Assembly (NCBI RefSeq): GCF_014489635.1 | Contig: NZ_CP060828.1 | Span: forward strand, 4,688,001-4,752,000 | Direction of reading: 5' to 3' | Source: Streptomyces roseirectus | Lineage (GTDB): Bacteria > Actinomycetota > Actinomycetes > Streptomycetales > Streptomycetaceae | Length of the DNA: 64,000 bases | In this document: positions 1 through 7,230 of the stretch, one piece after another | How positions within the stretch are numbered: position 1 is the first letter of the stretch | How the letters are laid out: every line of letters begins with the position of its first letter | Notes under the pieces: generated by a model | What the model was told of the DNA's origin: nothing | The model's database searches: none | Seen by the model: only the letters and a program-made list of their open reading frames with translations | Made by a program: the position numbers and the translations under genes

Positions 1-887
1 ACGAGGGCGCCACGATCGAAGTGCGGTTGCACGACGACGCGGCCGAGGCGACGTGGCAGTACGAGTTCGGCTTTCCCGAAACCGAGCGAGCCCTGCATCT
101 GAACGTGCTCTCGGTTCCGCCGTCCACCGCCCCCGGCGTCGGGGCAGAGCCTCCTGGCTTCACCTACTTGTGCGCCGAGCGCCTTGGCCCTCGGGACATG
201 CTGTCGCTCTCCGCCGAGGAGCCCGACAGCATCGGGGTAGGTGTGCAGGGGGAGTACACGGCCCAAGTTCTGGCCCTGCGAGAGACCCGCTCGGTGAGCC
301 GACGCCGTACCGTCCGCCCTGCGCTCCACCACCCGCGGAGCACCGCCACTCAGCCCCGCCTCCAAGCCGAGGCATGGGCCTCCGACATCATCCGCCCGGT
401 GCAGATCACTGCACAGCTCGCCGGTGGCGTCATGGCCAGCACGATCCGCTTCGCGGAGACCCGCCCGACCGGCGAGGAAGTCCTCCGCCCCGCCAACACC
501 GGCTTCGGCGTCTCCTACGCCCTCCCCGTCATCGTCGCCGGCCTGCTCACCGAGCCCGGCGACCTGCTGATCGTCGAGAACCCGGAGGCCCACCTGCACC
601 CGGCGGGCCAGTCGAAGCTGGGCCGGTTCCTCGCGCGGGTCGCGGGCAGCGGCGTCCAGGTCGTGGTCGAGACGCACAGCGACCACGTCCTCAACGGCGC
701 CCGGCTCGCCGTGGCCGTCGACCGTGCCATCCGCGCGTCGGACATGATCACGCACTACTTCGACCACGACGGCCCCACGGCCATCGGCATCAACGACAAG
801 GGTGAACTCGACCACTGGCCAGGCGGGTTCTTCGACCAGATCGAGACCGACCTGGGACAGCTGGCACGCGCGCGACGCGGCCGGTAG
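1..887 (+). CDS. DUF3696-type AAA ATPase, C-terminal part (5' truncated by window)
   Basis: The reading frame is open from base 3 with no stop, so the real start lies upstream and only about 295 C-terminal residues are present. They hold the second half of an ABC/SMC-like nucleotide-binding head: a GFGVSYALP segment in the signature position, Walker B LLIVENPEAHLHP, and the switch histidine in ETHSDH. This order is typical of COG4938/DUF3696 ATPases, which are often the motor of two-gene defence or stress modules. Walker A must be outside the window. The next gene begins 21 bp downstream on the same strand with its own SD, so the two are probably one transcript. The ATPase family is clear; the biological role is not. 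The first in-window start candidate (GTG at 21) is not the true start. Confidence 0.85.
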   Translation, partial: EGATIEVRLHDDAAEATWQYEFGFPETERALHLNVLSVPPSTAPGVGAEPPGFTYLCAERLGPRDMLSLSAEEPDSIGVGVQGEYTAQVLALRETRSVSRRRTVRPALHHPRSTATQPRLQAEAWASDIIRPVQITAQLAGGVMASTIRFAETRPTGEEVLRPANTGFGVSYALPVIVAGLLTEPGDLLIVENPEAHLHPAGQSKLGRFLARVAGSGVQVVVETHSDHVLNGARLAVAVDRAIRASDMITHYFDHDGPTAIGINDKGELDHWPGGFFDQIETDLGQLARARRGR

Positions 888-908
888 CGGCGTCGAAGGG
901 GGGACGAG

Positions 909-1877
909 TTGGAGAACAGCGACGAGGACTACCGCGTCGTCATCGGCGAAGAGTGCTTCGACTGGCGGGAGTTGACGGCCGAAGAGCGGCGTGACGCGCT
1001 CGACGCGCTCGCCGACGTCCTCCAGCCGCTGGTGGACGGCCGCAGGGTGGCCCTCATGAACGCCGCGTACGACACGGAGTGCCTGCCGTCCAACACCCTG
1101 GCCGACGCACTGTATTCGCCGGACGGCGAGCTTCCGCACGACGAACGGCGGCTCCTGCAACGGCTGTTGGACAAATGCCGGAGCGTGGACGCCACCGATA
1201 CGGACTTGACGTCACAGGTCCGAGTCCCCAACACCCCTTGGCACGAACCTTCTTGGGGCACAGGCCATGCCCTGTCCCGCGCGACGACCGGCCGGGCCAT
1301 GTCCTGCCTGCTCCCGTCCGCACACAGTTGGCCATCCGGTTGGCACACGGTCGAGCGGGACACCGACGGTATCCAGGACGACGTCCGACTGCACGTGTTG
1401 CGCGTCCCCGAGGACACGCTCACCTTCTGGCGGGGTGTCTACGACCACGAACGCGTCCCGGCCGACCGCTTCTTCACCCTCACCTCGGACGCCTTCCCCG
1501 ACCTGCTCTTCGCCGACTCACTCCGCCTGAACCACTTCAAGGGCGCCTACGCCGAGGTGCTTCCCTGGCTGCTGAAACTGCTCGCCGCCCTGAACGACCA
1601 CTTCGCCCGTACCTTGGCCGAATGCGGCGGCGACCAGAGCCGGGTCAAGGACAGGTTCTCGGCATTGGGCCTGGACATCTCCCCCGAGAGTGCGAACACG
1701 AAGAAGAACGTGAAGGCGTGGGAGCAGCGGAACGTCACCTACCAGAAGGTGACTTACCGCTGCGAGTGGCACGGAAAGCGCCTGTGGGACCGCGATCGTG
1801 TCCATTTCTCCCTGCCGATCGCCGAGCACGATGGCAGGGTGCTGGTCGGCATCTTCACGAACCATCTGGATACGTGA
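909..1877 (+). CDS. Hypothetical protein, partner of DUF3696 ATPase
   Basis: This 322-aa protein starts at TTG 909, chosen because a GAAGGGGGG Shine-Dalgarno stretch lies 5-8 nt upstream and no better start exists. I recognise no domain. It is soluble, acidic at the N terminus, rich in Trp, His and Arg in the middle, and lacks signal peptide and membrane segments. A segment near residues 225-275 has a coiled, charged look, and the C terminus is beta-rich (VHFSLPIAEHDGRVLVGIF). Its tight placement behind the ATPase implies a functional pair, as with effector or substrate-adaptor partners of OLD/DUF3696 ATPases. The function is unknown and the link is positional. Confidence 0.7.
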   Translation: MENSDEDYRVVIGEECFDWRELTAEERRDALDALADVLQPLVDGRRVALMNAAYDTECLPSNTLADALYSPDGELPHDERRLLQRLLDKCRSVDATDTDLTSQVRVPNTPWHEPSWGTGHALSRATTGRAMSCLLPSAHSWPSGWHTVERDTDGIQDDVRLHVLRVPEDTLTFWRGVYDHERVPADRFFTLTSDAFPDLLFADSLRLNHFKGAYAEVLPWLLKLLAALNDHFARTLAECGGDQSRVKDRFSALGLDISPESANTKKNVKAWEQRNVTYQKVTYRCEWHGKRLWDRDRVHFSLPIAEHDGRVLVGIFTNHLDT

Positions 1878-1897
1878 CACGAAGCCCCTTCAAGGCG

Positions 1898-2170
1898 TCA
1901 CGGCGTCACGCAGTAGTACTGGTACCCCCCGGCACAGGCTCGCCTCCCCGCCTCCACCATCCCGTACTGCGCACACCCCTTCACGGCCCACGAATTCTGC
2001 TGGCAGCCGGTCCAGAAGGCGTCGTCGGCCGGGGCGGAGGCCGAGGGAGATACGGAAACCGCGGAGCCCACCGTGCGCGGCACCGGCAGAGCCTGCGCGG
2101 CCGTCGTCGAGACCATGGACAGTGCGAGGGGGACCGCCAGCAGCAGGGCGGCGAGAGAGGTTCGCTTCAT
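1898..2170 (-). CDS. Small secreted cysteine-containing protein
   Basis: This 90-aa protein starts at ATG 2170, where a classical Sec signal begins: KR, then LAALLLAVPLALSMV, then a TTAAQA cleavage region. ATG 2179 is an alternative two codons before the same MKR; neither has a strong SD. The mature part is about 65 residues, with an Ala/Ser/Val-rich linker and a compact C-terminal region holding four cysteines (GCQQ, KGCAQY, RACAGG, YYCVTP). Two disulfides in an extracellular protein are likely. It is convergent with the ATPase-partner gene (20 bp gap) and follows pirin on the same strand with a 112-bp gap. No family is recognised; it could be an adhesin-like, inhibitor-like or orphan secreted peptide. 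Confidence 0.65.
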   Translation of the reverse strand: MKRTSLAALLLAVPLALSMVSTTAAQALPVPRTVGSAVSVSPSASAPADDAFWTGCQQNSWAVKGCAQYGMVEAGRRACAGGYQYYCVTP

Positions 2171-2282
2171 ACGGCCCATCGTGGCGAGGCCACAACGCAC
2201 TCCGCGCCCCCACGGGAGCCAATTCACCCGTAAGAGCGCGGAGTTGGGGCCATGGCCTGACGGCCGGTCAACTGCCCTGCGG

Positions 2283-3254
2283 TCAGATGCCGTTCGCCTT
2301 CATCCCGTGGACCGCCGGGACCGACCCGAGCCGCCCCTTCTGGAAGTCCTCGAACGCCTGCTGGAGTTCGGCCTTGGTGTTCATGACGAAGGGTCCGTAG
2401 TGGGCCATGGGTTCGCGGATGGGACGCCCGCCGAGGAGGACGATGTCGAGGTCGGGGGTGTGGGAGTCCTGGGACTCGTCCGCACGGACCGTCAGGGAGG
2501 AGCCGGTGCCGAAGACGGCCGTCTGCCCGAGGTGGATCGGGCGGCGCTCGGCGCCGACGGAACCCCGGCCCGCCATGACGTACGCGAGGCCGTTGAAGTC
2601 CTCCCGCCAGGGCAGGGTGATCTCGGCGCCCGGCGCGAGGGTCGCGTGGATCATGGTGATCGGGGTGTGGGTGGCGCCGGGCCCCTCGTGGCCGTCCAGC
2701 TCACCCGCGATGACGCGCAGGAGTGCGCCGCCGTCGGGGGAGGTCAGGAGCTGGACGTTGCCGCCGCGGATGTCCTGATACCTGGGAGCCATCATCTTGT
2801 CCCTCGCGGGGAGGTTGACCCAGAGCTGGAGTCCGTGGAAGAGGCCGCCGGACATGACCAGCGACTCCGGCGGCGCCTCGATGTGCAGGAGGCCCGAGCC
2901 CGCCGTCATCCACTGGGTGTCGCCGTTGGTGATGGTCCCGCCGCCGCCGTGACTGTCCTGGTGGTCGAAGGTTCCGTCGATGATGTAGGTGACGGTCTCG
3001 AAGCCGCGGTGAGGGTGCCACGGGGTGCCCTTGGGCTCGCCCGGCGCGTACTCCACCTCACCCATCTGGTCCATCATGATGAACGGGTCGAGATGCCGGT
3101 AGTTGATGCCCGCGAACGCCCTGCGCACCGGGAAGCCCTCACCCTCGTAACCGCTCGGCGCGGTCGTGACGGCGAGCACGGGGCGTGCGACGGCGTCGGC
3201 CGGCGCGGTGACACGGGGGAGCGTCAACGGGTTCTCGACGGTCACTGCGGGCAT
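2283..3254 (-). CDS. Pirin family protein (bicupin)
   Basis: This 323-aa protein has the two-cupin architecture of pirins. The start at ATG 3254 is decided by an excellent GAGGAGGA SD about 8 nt upstream; an in-frame ATG at 3284 lacks one. The N-terminal cupin carries the metal site: His-x-His in WHPHRGFET, a later His in LLHIEA, and the glutamates of the family (here GFETVTY and IEAPPE). The C-terminal cupin begins near residue 190. Pirins bind Fe/Mn in the cytoplasm; various members act as quercetin dioxygenases, redox-sensing cofactors or modulators of central metabolism, and which applies here cannot be read from sequence. The upstream region holds palindromic GTCGTACGAC repeats that look like operators. 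Confidence 0.93.
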   Translation of the reverse strand: MPAVTVENPLTLPRVTAPADAVARPVLAVTTAPSGYEGEGFPVRRAFAGINYRHLDPFIMMDQMGEVEYAPGEPKGTPWHPHRGFETVTYIIDGTFDHQDSHGGGGTITNGDTQWMTAGSGLLHIEAPPESLVMSGGLFHGLQLWVNLPARDKMMAPRYQDIRGGNVQLLTSPDGGALLRVIAGELDGHEGPGATHTPITMIHATLAPGAEITLPWREDFNGLAYVMAGRGSVGAERRPIHLGQTAVFGTGSSLTVRADESQDSHTPDLDIVLLGGRPIREPMAHYGPFVMNTKAELQQAFEDFQKGRLGSVPAVHGMKANGI

Positions 3255-3272
3255 GTCGGTTCCTCCTCGGAC

Positions 3273-3310
3273 GTCGTACGACACACCGTCGTACCGGAAC
3301 GTCGTACGAC
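3273..3310. promoter_or_regulatory. Repeated GTCGTACGAC palindromes upstream of pirin
   Basis: Perfect 10-bp palindromes GTCGTACGAC occur at 3273-3282 and 3301-3310, 28 bp centre to centre, with a related half site CGTCGTAC at 3287-3294 between them. They lie 19-56 bp upstream of the pirin start, where a repressor or redox-responsive regulator would bind. The regulator is not encoded next door and cannot be named. Confidence 0.55.
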
Positions 3311-3422
3311 GATTTTAGTTGAACGATGAACTTCCTGCCACCTCCCGGAACAGCGGGCGGGCCGCCGGCATTCCCGTGGTCTTTCGCACACTCGTCCATG
3401 CGGTATCGCGCGCATGATGTGC

Positions 3423-3494
3423 TACGGTTCTTGTGTTGCAGTTGCGGTACCCATGAACCTATGTGCGCCCGACGGGATTGCTTCCTCGGGCGCA
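3423..3494 (+). promoter_or_regulatory. Probable promoter and 5' leader hairpin of the cold-shock gene
   Basis: A TACGGT hexamer at 3423-3428 is a plausible -10. The leader that would follow is about 115 nt and contains the hairpin TGCGCCCGA (3464-3472) / TCGGGCGCA (3486-3494), with a 13-nt loop. A long structured leader is the usual arrangement for cold-shock genes, where it controls mRNA stability and translation by temperature. The promoter is inferred; the hairpin is visible. Confidence 0.45.
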
Positions 3495-3551
3495 TTATTC
3501 GTTTTCCGGCATCTCCGGATGGGGCCTCTGCTCTACCTGAAGGAGATCGTC

Positions 3552-3755
3552 ATGGCACAGGGAACCGTCAAGTGGTTCAACTCTGAAAAGGGCTTCGGCT
3601 TCATCGAGCAGGACGGCGGCGGCCCGGACGTCTTCGCCCACTACTCGAACATCCAGTCCCAGGGCTTCCGTGAGCTCCAGGAGGGCCAGCGCGTGTCCTT
3701 CGACGTCACGCAGGGCCAGAAGGGCCCGCAGGCGGAGAACATCGTCCCCGCCTGA
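3552..3755 (+). CDS. Cold-shock domain protein (CspA family)
   Basis: A 67-aa single cold-shock domain, the normal family length. RNP1 is visible as KGFGFIEQ and RNP2 as DVFAHYS, with the N-terminal [11 protein letters not shown] strand; these aromatic residues bind single-stranded RNA or DNA. The start ATG 3552 has a strong AAGGAG 7 nt upstream; longer in-frame extensions only read through the leader. It acts as a cytoplasmic RNA chaperone that melts mRNA structure. The next gene, 89 bp downstream, is a DEAD-box helicase, a classic functional partner in ribosome assembly and mRNA unwinding in the cold. Confidence 0.97.
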   Translation: MAQGTVKWFNSEKGFGFIEQDGGGPDVFAHYSNIQSQGFRELQEGQRVSFDVTQGQKGPQAENIVPA

Positions 3756-3844
3756 TCGCCGGACGTAATTCGCTCGCCGGGGTTCGCACCGTCGTCGGTG
3801 CGGGCCCCGGTTTGCGCTGTTTCCAGGAAAAGGTGGACCCCCGC

Positions 3845-5500
3845 ATGTCCCGCAGGCCCCAGAAGTCGAACCGCCGCGCCGCGTCACCGTCGTCGCCCGC
3901 GCCGTCCTCCCCCAGGGAATTCCGGCTGCCGGAGAGCACGACCCCCGCGCTGCCCCCGGTCGCGGACTTCGCCGACCTGGACATGCCGGCCGGGCTGCTG
4001 AAGACCCTGGCCGCGCAGGGGGTCACCACTCCCTTCCCGATCCAGGCCGCCACGCTCCCCAACTCCCTCGCCGGACGCGACCTGCTCGGCCGGGGCCGCA
4101 CCGGCTCCGGCAAGACCCTCGCGTTCGGCCTCGCGGTCCTCGCGCGGACGGCGGGACTGCGCGCCCGGCCGAAGTCACCCCTCGCGCTGGTACTAGTACC
4201 TACGAGGGAGCTGGCGCAGCAGGTCACCGACGCGCTGTCCCCGTACGCGACGGCCGTCAACCTCCGGATCGCCACCGTCGTCGGCGGCCTCTCCATCACC
4301 CGCCAGGCCGACACGCTGCGGCGCGGCGCCGAGGTGGTCGTCGCGAGCCCCGGGCGGCTCAACGACCTGGTCGAGCGCGGTGATTGTGTCCTGGACGACG
4401 TCCGCATCACGGTCCTCGACGAGGCCGACCAGATGACGGACATGGGGTTCCTGCCGCAGATCACCAAGCTGATCCAGAAGGTGCGGCCGGACGGGCAGCG
4501 GATGCTGTTCTCGGCGACCCTCGACCAGAACATCGACCGGCTCGTGCAGCGCTTCCTGACCGACCCGGTGACGCACTCCGTGGACCCGTCGGCGGGCGCG
4601 GTGACGACGATGGAGCACCACGTGCTGCACATCGCCGACGAGACCGACAAGAAGGCCGTCACCACGCGGATCGCCGCGCGCGACGGGCGCGTCATCCTCT
4701 TCCTGGACACCAAGCGCTCCGCCGACCGGCTGGCCAAGCGGCTGCTCGCGGTCGGGGTGCGGGCCGCCGCGCTGCACGGCGGACGGTCCCAGCCGCAGCG
4801 CAACCGGACGCTGGACCAGTTCAAGAACGGGCAGGTCACGGCGCTCGTCGCGACGAACGTGGCGGCGCGGGGCATACACGTCGACGACCTCGACCTCGTC
4901 GTCAACGTCGACCCTCCCGTAGACCACAAGGACTACCTCCACAGGGGTGGGCGTACCGCGCGCGCGGGCGGGTCCGGGACGGTCGTCACGCTGGTCCTGC
5001 CGGAGCAGAAGCGTGAGATCAGCCGGTTGATGTCGGACGCGGGGATCAGGCCCCGGACGTCCCGGATCACCTCCACGGACGCCGAGTTGGCGACGATCAC
5101 GGGGGCCCGGGAGCCGTCGGGGGTGGCGGTGACCATCGAGGTGCCGGTGCCTGTGCAGGCGGCGTCCGGGGCGCGGGCCGGGGGTGGCTCGGGGTCGGGC
5201 TCCGGCTCCGGCGGGTCGTCGCGGCGGCGGCGCCGTGGTGGCGGCGGTGGGGGCGGGACGATGTCGGCGAGCGCGGCGAAAGCCGGGAGCGCCGCGAAGA
5301 CCGGGAGCGCCGCGAAGACGGGGAGTCCGGCGAAGGCCGGGACGGGGTCCGGGGCCGCTGCCGGCAAGGGGGGCCGGGGTGCTGCCGGACGACGGGCCGG
5401 AGGCGGACCGGCGTCGGGTGGTGCCGGTGGGAACGGGGGGCGCGGGGGTACCGGCGCCGGTGCCGGGCGTCGGGGTGGACGGCGTACGTCTGCCACGTGA
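3845..5500 (+). CDS. DEAD-box RNA helicase with Gly/Ala/Arg-rich tail
   Basis: A 551-aa ATP-dependent RNA helicase. Motifs in order: Q motif (FPIQAATLP, about 64-72), Walker A GRTGSGKT (84-91), PTREL (119-123), SPGRL, DEAD (192-195), SAT, and helicase C-terminal motifs RGIHVDDLD and HRGGRTARAG. From about residue 440 the tail is low-complexity, first Gly/Ser, then a poly-Arg/Gly patch, then Ala/Lys/Gly repeats (GSAAKT-like units), fitting an RNA-binding tail of RhlE/CsdA-type helicases. Start ATG 3845 (MSRRPQK) is preferred over GTG 3812 because the family start fits and AGGAAAAGG precedes it. It is probably co-induced with the cold-shock gene upstream. A strong terminator follows. Confidence 0.95.
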   Translation: MSRRPQKSNRRAASPSSPAPSSPREFRLPESTTPALPPVADFADLDMPAGLLKTLAAQGVTTPFPIQAATLPNSLAGRDLLGRGRTGSGKTLAFGLAVLARTAGLRARPKSPLALVLVPTRELAQQVTDALSPYATAVNLRIATVVGGLSITRQADTLRRGAEVVVASPGRLNDLVERGDCVLDDVRITVLDEADQMTDMGFLPQITKLIQKVRPDGQRMLFSATLDQNIDRLVQRFLTDPVTHSVDPSAGAVTTMEHHVLHIADETDKKAVTTRIAARDGRVILFLDTKRSADRLAKRLLAVGVRAAALHGGRSQPQRNRTLDQFKNGQVTALVATNVAARGIHVDDLDLVVNVDPPVDHKDYLHRGGRTARAGGSGTVVTLVLPEQKREISRLMSDAGIRPRTSRITSTDAELATITGAREPSGVAVTIEVPVPVQAASGARAGGGSGSGSGSGGSSRRRRRGGGGGGGTMSASAAKAGSAAKTGSAAKTGSPAKAGTGSGAAAGKGGRGAAGRRAGGGPASGGAGGNGGRGGTGAGAGRRGGRRTSAT

Positions 5501-5510
5501 GTGTGGCTCT

Positions 5511-5543
5511 CGGGTTGTACGGGGCTCAGTCCCGTACAACCCG
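5511..5543. terminator. Bidirectional terminator between helicase and SseB-like gene
   Basis: A perfect 13-bp inverted repeat, CGGGTTGTACGGG at 5511-5523 and its complement at 5531-5543, with a 7-nt loop. It lies between two convergent genes, so it can stop transcription from both sides. Confidence 0.85.
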
Positions 5544-5560
5544 TAGCTCTACAGGGCCAC

Positions 5561-6037
5561 TCAGCCGTACATCCTGCGCATCGCGAACTCCACCATCTGC
5601 TCGACGGCCTTCGCGTCGAACACCATCCGGTGCTCGCCCTCCATGTCGAGGACGAACCCGTACCCCGTGGGGAGCAGGTCGATGACCTCGGCGCCGGTGA
5701 TGACGAAGTACTTGGACTCCTTGCCGGCGTAGCGGCGCAGCTCCTTGAGGGAGCTGAACATGGGGATGACCGGCTGCTGGGTGTTGTGCAGCGCGAGGAA
5801 ACCGGGGGTGTCGCCGCGCGGGCAGTAGACCTTCGACGTCGCGAAGATCTGCTGGAAGTCCTCGGCGGCCATCTGCCCCGTGGTGAACGCGCGCACCGCG
5901 TCGGACAGGGACGGAGGCGACGGCTCCGGATAGAGGGGCGGCTGCTGACCGTACCCACCGACCCCGCCGGGCTGCTGCGGCGGCGCGTACTGCTGCTGGG
6001 CGGCACCCTCACCCATGGGCTGGCCGTATCCGTACAT
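5561..6037 (-). CDS. SseB-family protein
   Basis: A 158-aa protein with a Gly/Gln/Pro/Tyr-rich N-terminal 45 residues (YGQP, QQQYAPPQQP type) followed by one SseB N-terminal domain (about 45-155: LSDAVRAF, FLALHNTQQPVIPMFSSLKEL, VLDMEGEHRMVF). The role of this domain in actinobacteria is unknown; it is widespread as a small cytosolic protein near secretion or membrane-associated genes. There is no signal peptide. The start ATG 6037 has no SD, but TAGGCT ends exactly 6 nt upstream, so the mRNA is probably leaderless. Confidence 0.82.
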   Translation of the reverse strand: MYGYGQPMGEGAAQQQYAPPQQPGGVGGYGQQPPLYPEPSPPSLSDAVRAFTTGQMAAEDFQQIFATSKVYCPRGDTPGFLALHNTQQPVIPMFSSLKELRRYAGKESKYFVITGAEVIDLLPTGYGFVLDMEGEHRMVFDAKAVEQMVEFAMRRMYG

Positions 6038-6043
6038 GCCTCA

Positions 6044-6049
6044 AGCCTA
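6044..6049 (-). promoter_or_regulatory. -10 element of a probable leaderless transcript (SseB-like)
   Basis: On the minus strand TAGGCT lies 6 nt before ATG 6037, the spacing expected when transcription begins at the A of the start codon. No SD is present. Confidence 0.5.
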
Positions 6050-6216
6050 TCGAGAGTCGGCCGACGCCCGGGGTGAGGGCCGTTTTTCGGACACTGCGGG
6101 AAACGGCAGCGGCCGGGAAAACCGACAGCGACTCGACAGCCCCCGGCCTGGAATTGTCCCGTCCCTCGCTCATAGCGTCTGACTGAGCAGACAACGCACC
6201 AGGAAGAGGGACGGCC

Positions 6217-7098
6217 ATGCGGCGACACGAGGACCACGACCACGCCGGCGAAGGGGTCGAGGAGCACGACCGGGGGCTGTCGTACGACCTGCCGGTGCTG
6301 GCCAGGCGGCGGATGATCCGGCTGATGGCGGGCGCGGGGCTCGCGGCGGTGCCGCTGGTGGGGTGCAGCGCGGACGGCGAGCCGAGCGCGACGGCGTCAT
6401 CGGGGAGCCCGGCGGCGAGTTCGGCCTCCGGCGGCGCGACCGGTTCCGGCGACGCGGCTGGCGCCGAGTGCGCCACGATCCCCGAGGAGACCGCCGGGCC
6501 CTTCCCGGGCGACGGGTCGAACGGGGTGAACGTCCTGAAGGAGAGCGGCGTCGTCCGTAGCGACATCACGAGGAGCTTCGGGAACTCGGCGGGCGGTACC
6601 GCCGAGGGCGTACCCCTACGGGTCACCCTGACGGTGGTGGACGCGGCCTCGGGCTGCGGGACGCCGAAGAAGGGGGCGGCCGTCTACGTCTGGCAGGCGG
6701 ACCGGGCCGGGGACTACTCGCTGTACTCCCAGGGAGTGACGGACGAGAACTACCTGAGAGGGGTCCAGGAGACGGACGACAAGGGGCAGGTCACCTTCAC
6801 CAGCATCTTCCCGGGGTGCTACCCGGGTCGCTGGCCGCACGTCCACTTCGAGGTGTACGGGTCTCTCGGGGACGCCACGGCGGCGACGGCGATCACGAAC
6901 ACCTCGCAGCTCGCGTTCCCGAAGGACGTGTGCGACGTGGTGTACGGGACCGCCGGGTACGAGGGCAGCGTGCCGAATCTGGCCCGGCTCACCCTGGAGA
7001 GCGACATGGTGTTCCGGGACGGCTACGACCACCAGATGGCGGCGGTGACGGGGAGTCCGTCGGCCGGGTACACGGCCACGCTGACGGTCGCGGTGTGA
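6217..7098 (+). CDS. Extracellular intradiol ring-cleavage dioxygenase-like lipoprotein
   Basis: A 293-aa exported protein. Residues 1-50 form a long N region with RRRMIRL, a hydrophobic stretch and a lipobox LVGC, so it should be a lipoprotein, possibly Tat-exported. A Ser/Ala/Gly linker follows, then an intradiol dioxygenase beta-sandwich: PEETAGPF, the WQADRAGDYSLYSQG region with the ligand tyrosine, and CYPGRWPHVHFEV with the two iron histidines. Members cleave catechols between the hydroxyls with Fe(III). Secreted Streptomyces homologues are linked to lignin-derived aromatics. The start ATG 6217 has a GGAAGAGGG SD. It stands alone; the downstream acyl-CoA dehydrogenase has its own operator region. 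Confidence 0.87.
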   Translation: MRRHEDHDHAGEGVEEHDRGLSYDLPVLARRRMIRLMAGAGLAAVPLVGCSADGEPSATASSGSPAASSASGGATGSGDAAGAECATIPEETAGPFPGDGSNGVNVLKESGVVRSDITRSFGNSAGGTAEGVPLRVTLTVVDAASGCGTPKKGAAVYVWQADRAGDYSLYSQGVTDENYLRGVQETDDKGQVTFTSIFPGCYPGRWPHVHFEVYGSLGDATAATAITNTSQLAFPKDVCDVVYGTAGYEGSVPNLARLTLESDMVFRDGYDHQMAAVTGSPSAGYTATLTVAV

Positions 7099-7134
7099 CC
7101 CGTCACAGATGACCGGATCGGGGTTGCGACTTAT

Positions 7135-7171
7135 TACCGGCGGGTAGCATCATCGTAGCTACCAGCTGGTA
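7135..7171. promoter_or_regulatory. Tandem TACC-N4-GGTA operators upstream of acyl-CoA dehydrogenase
   Basis: Two 12-bp sites of the form TACC-N4-GGTA lie at 7135-7146 (TACCGGCGGGTA) and 7160-7171 (TACCAGCTGGTA, a perfect palindrome), 25 bp centre to centre. They end 59 bp before the start codon, as expected for TetR- or GntR-type fatty acid regulators. The cognate regulator is not in the window. Confidence 0.6.
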
Positions 7172-7230
7172 AGTGAAGCCAATGCGCGAGGAACACAGTG
7201 CCTCGCCGACCTCTTGACGGAGCCATCACC

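Noticed and set aside
1079..2233. Long overlapping frames on the plus strand at 1.1-2.2 kb
   Set aside because: They are Arg/Pro-rich shadows caused by high GC; the 909-1877 frame has normal composition and an SD.
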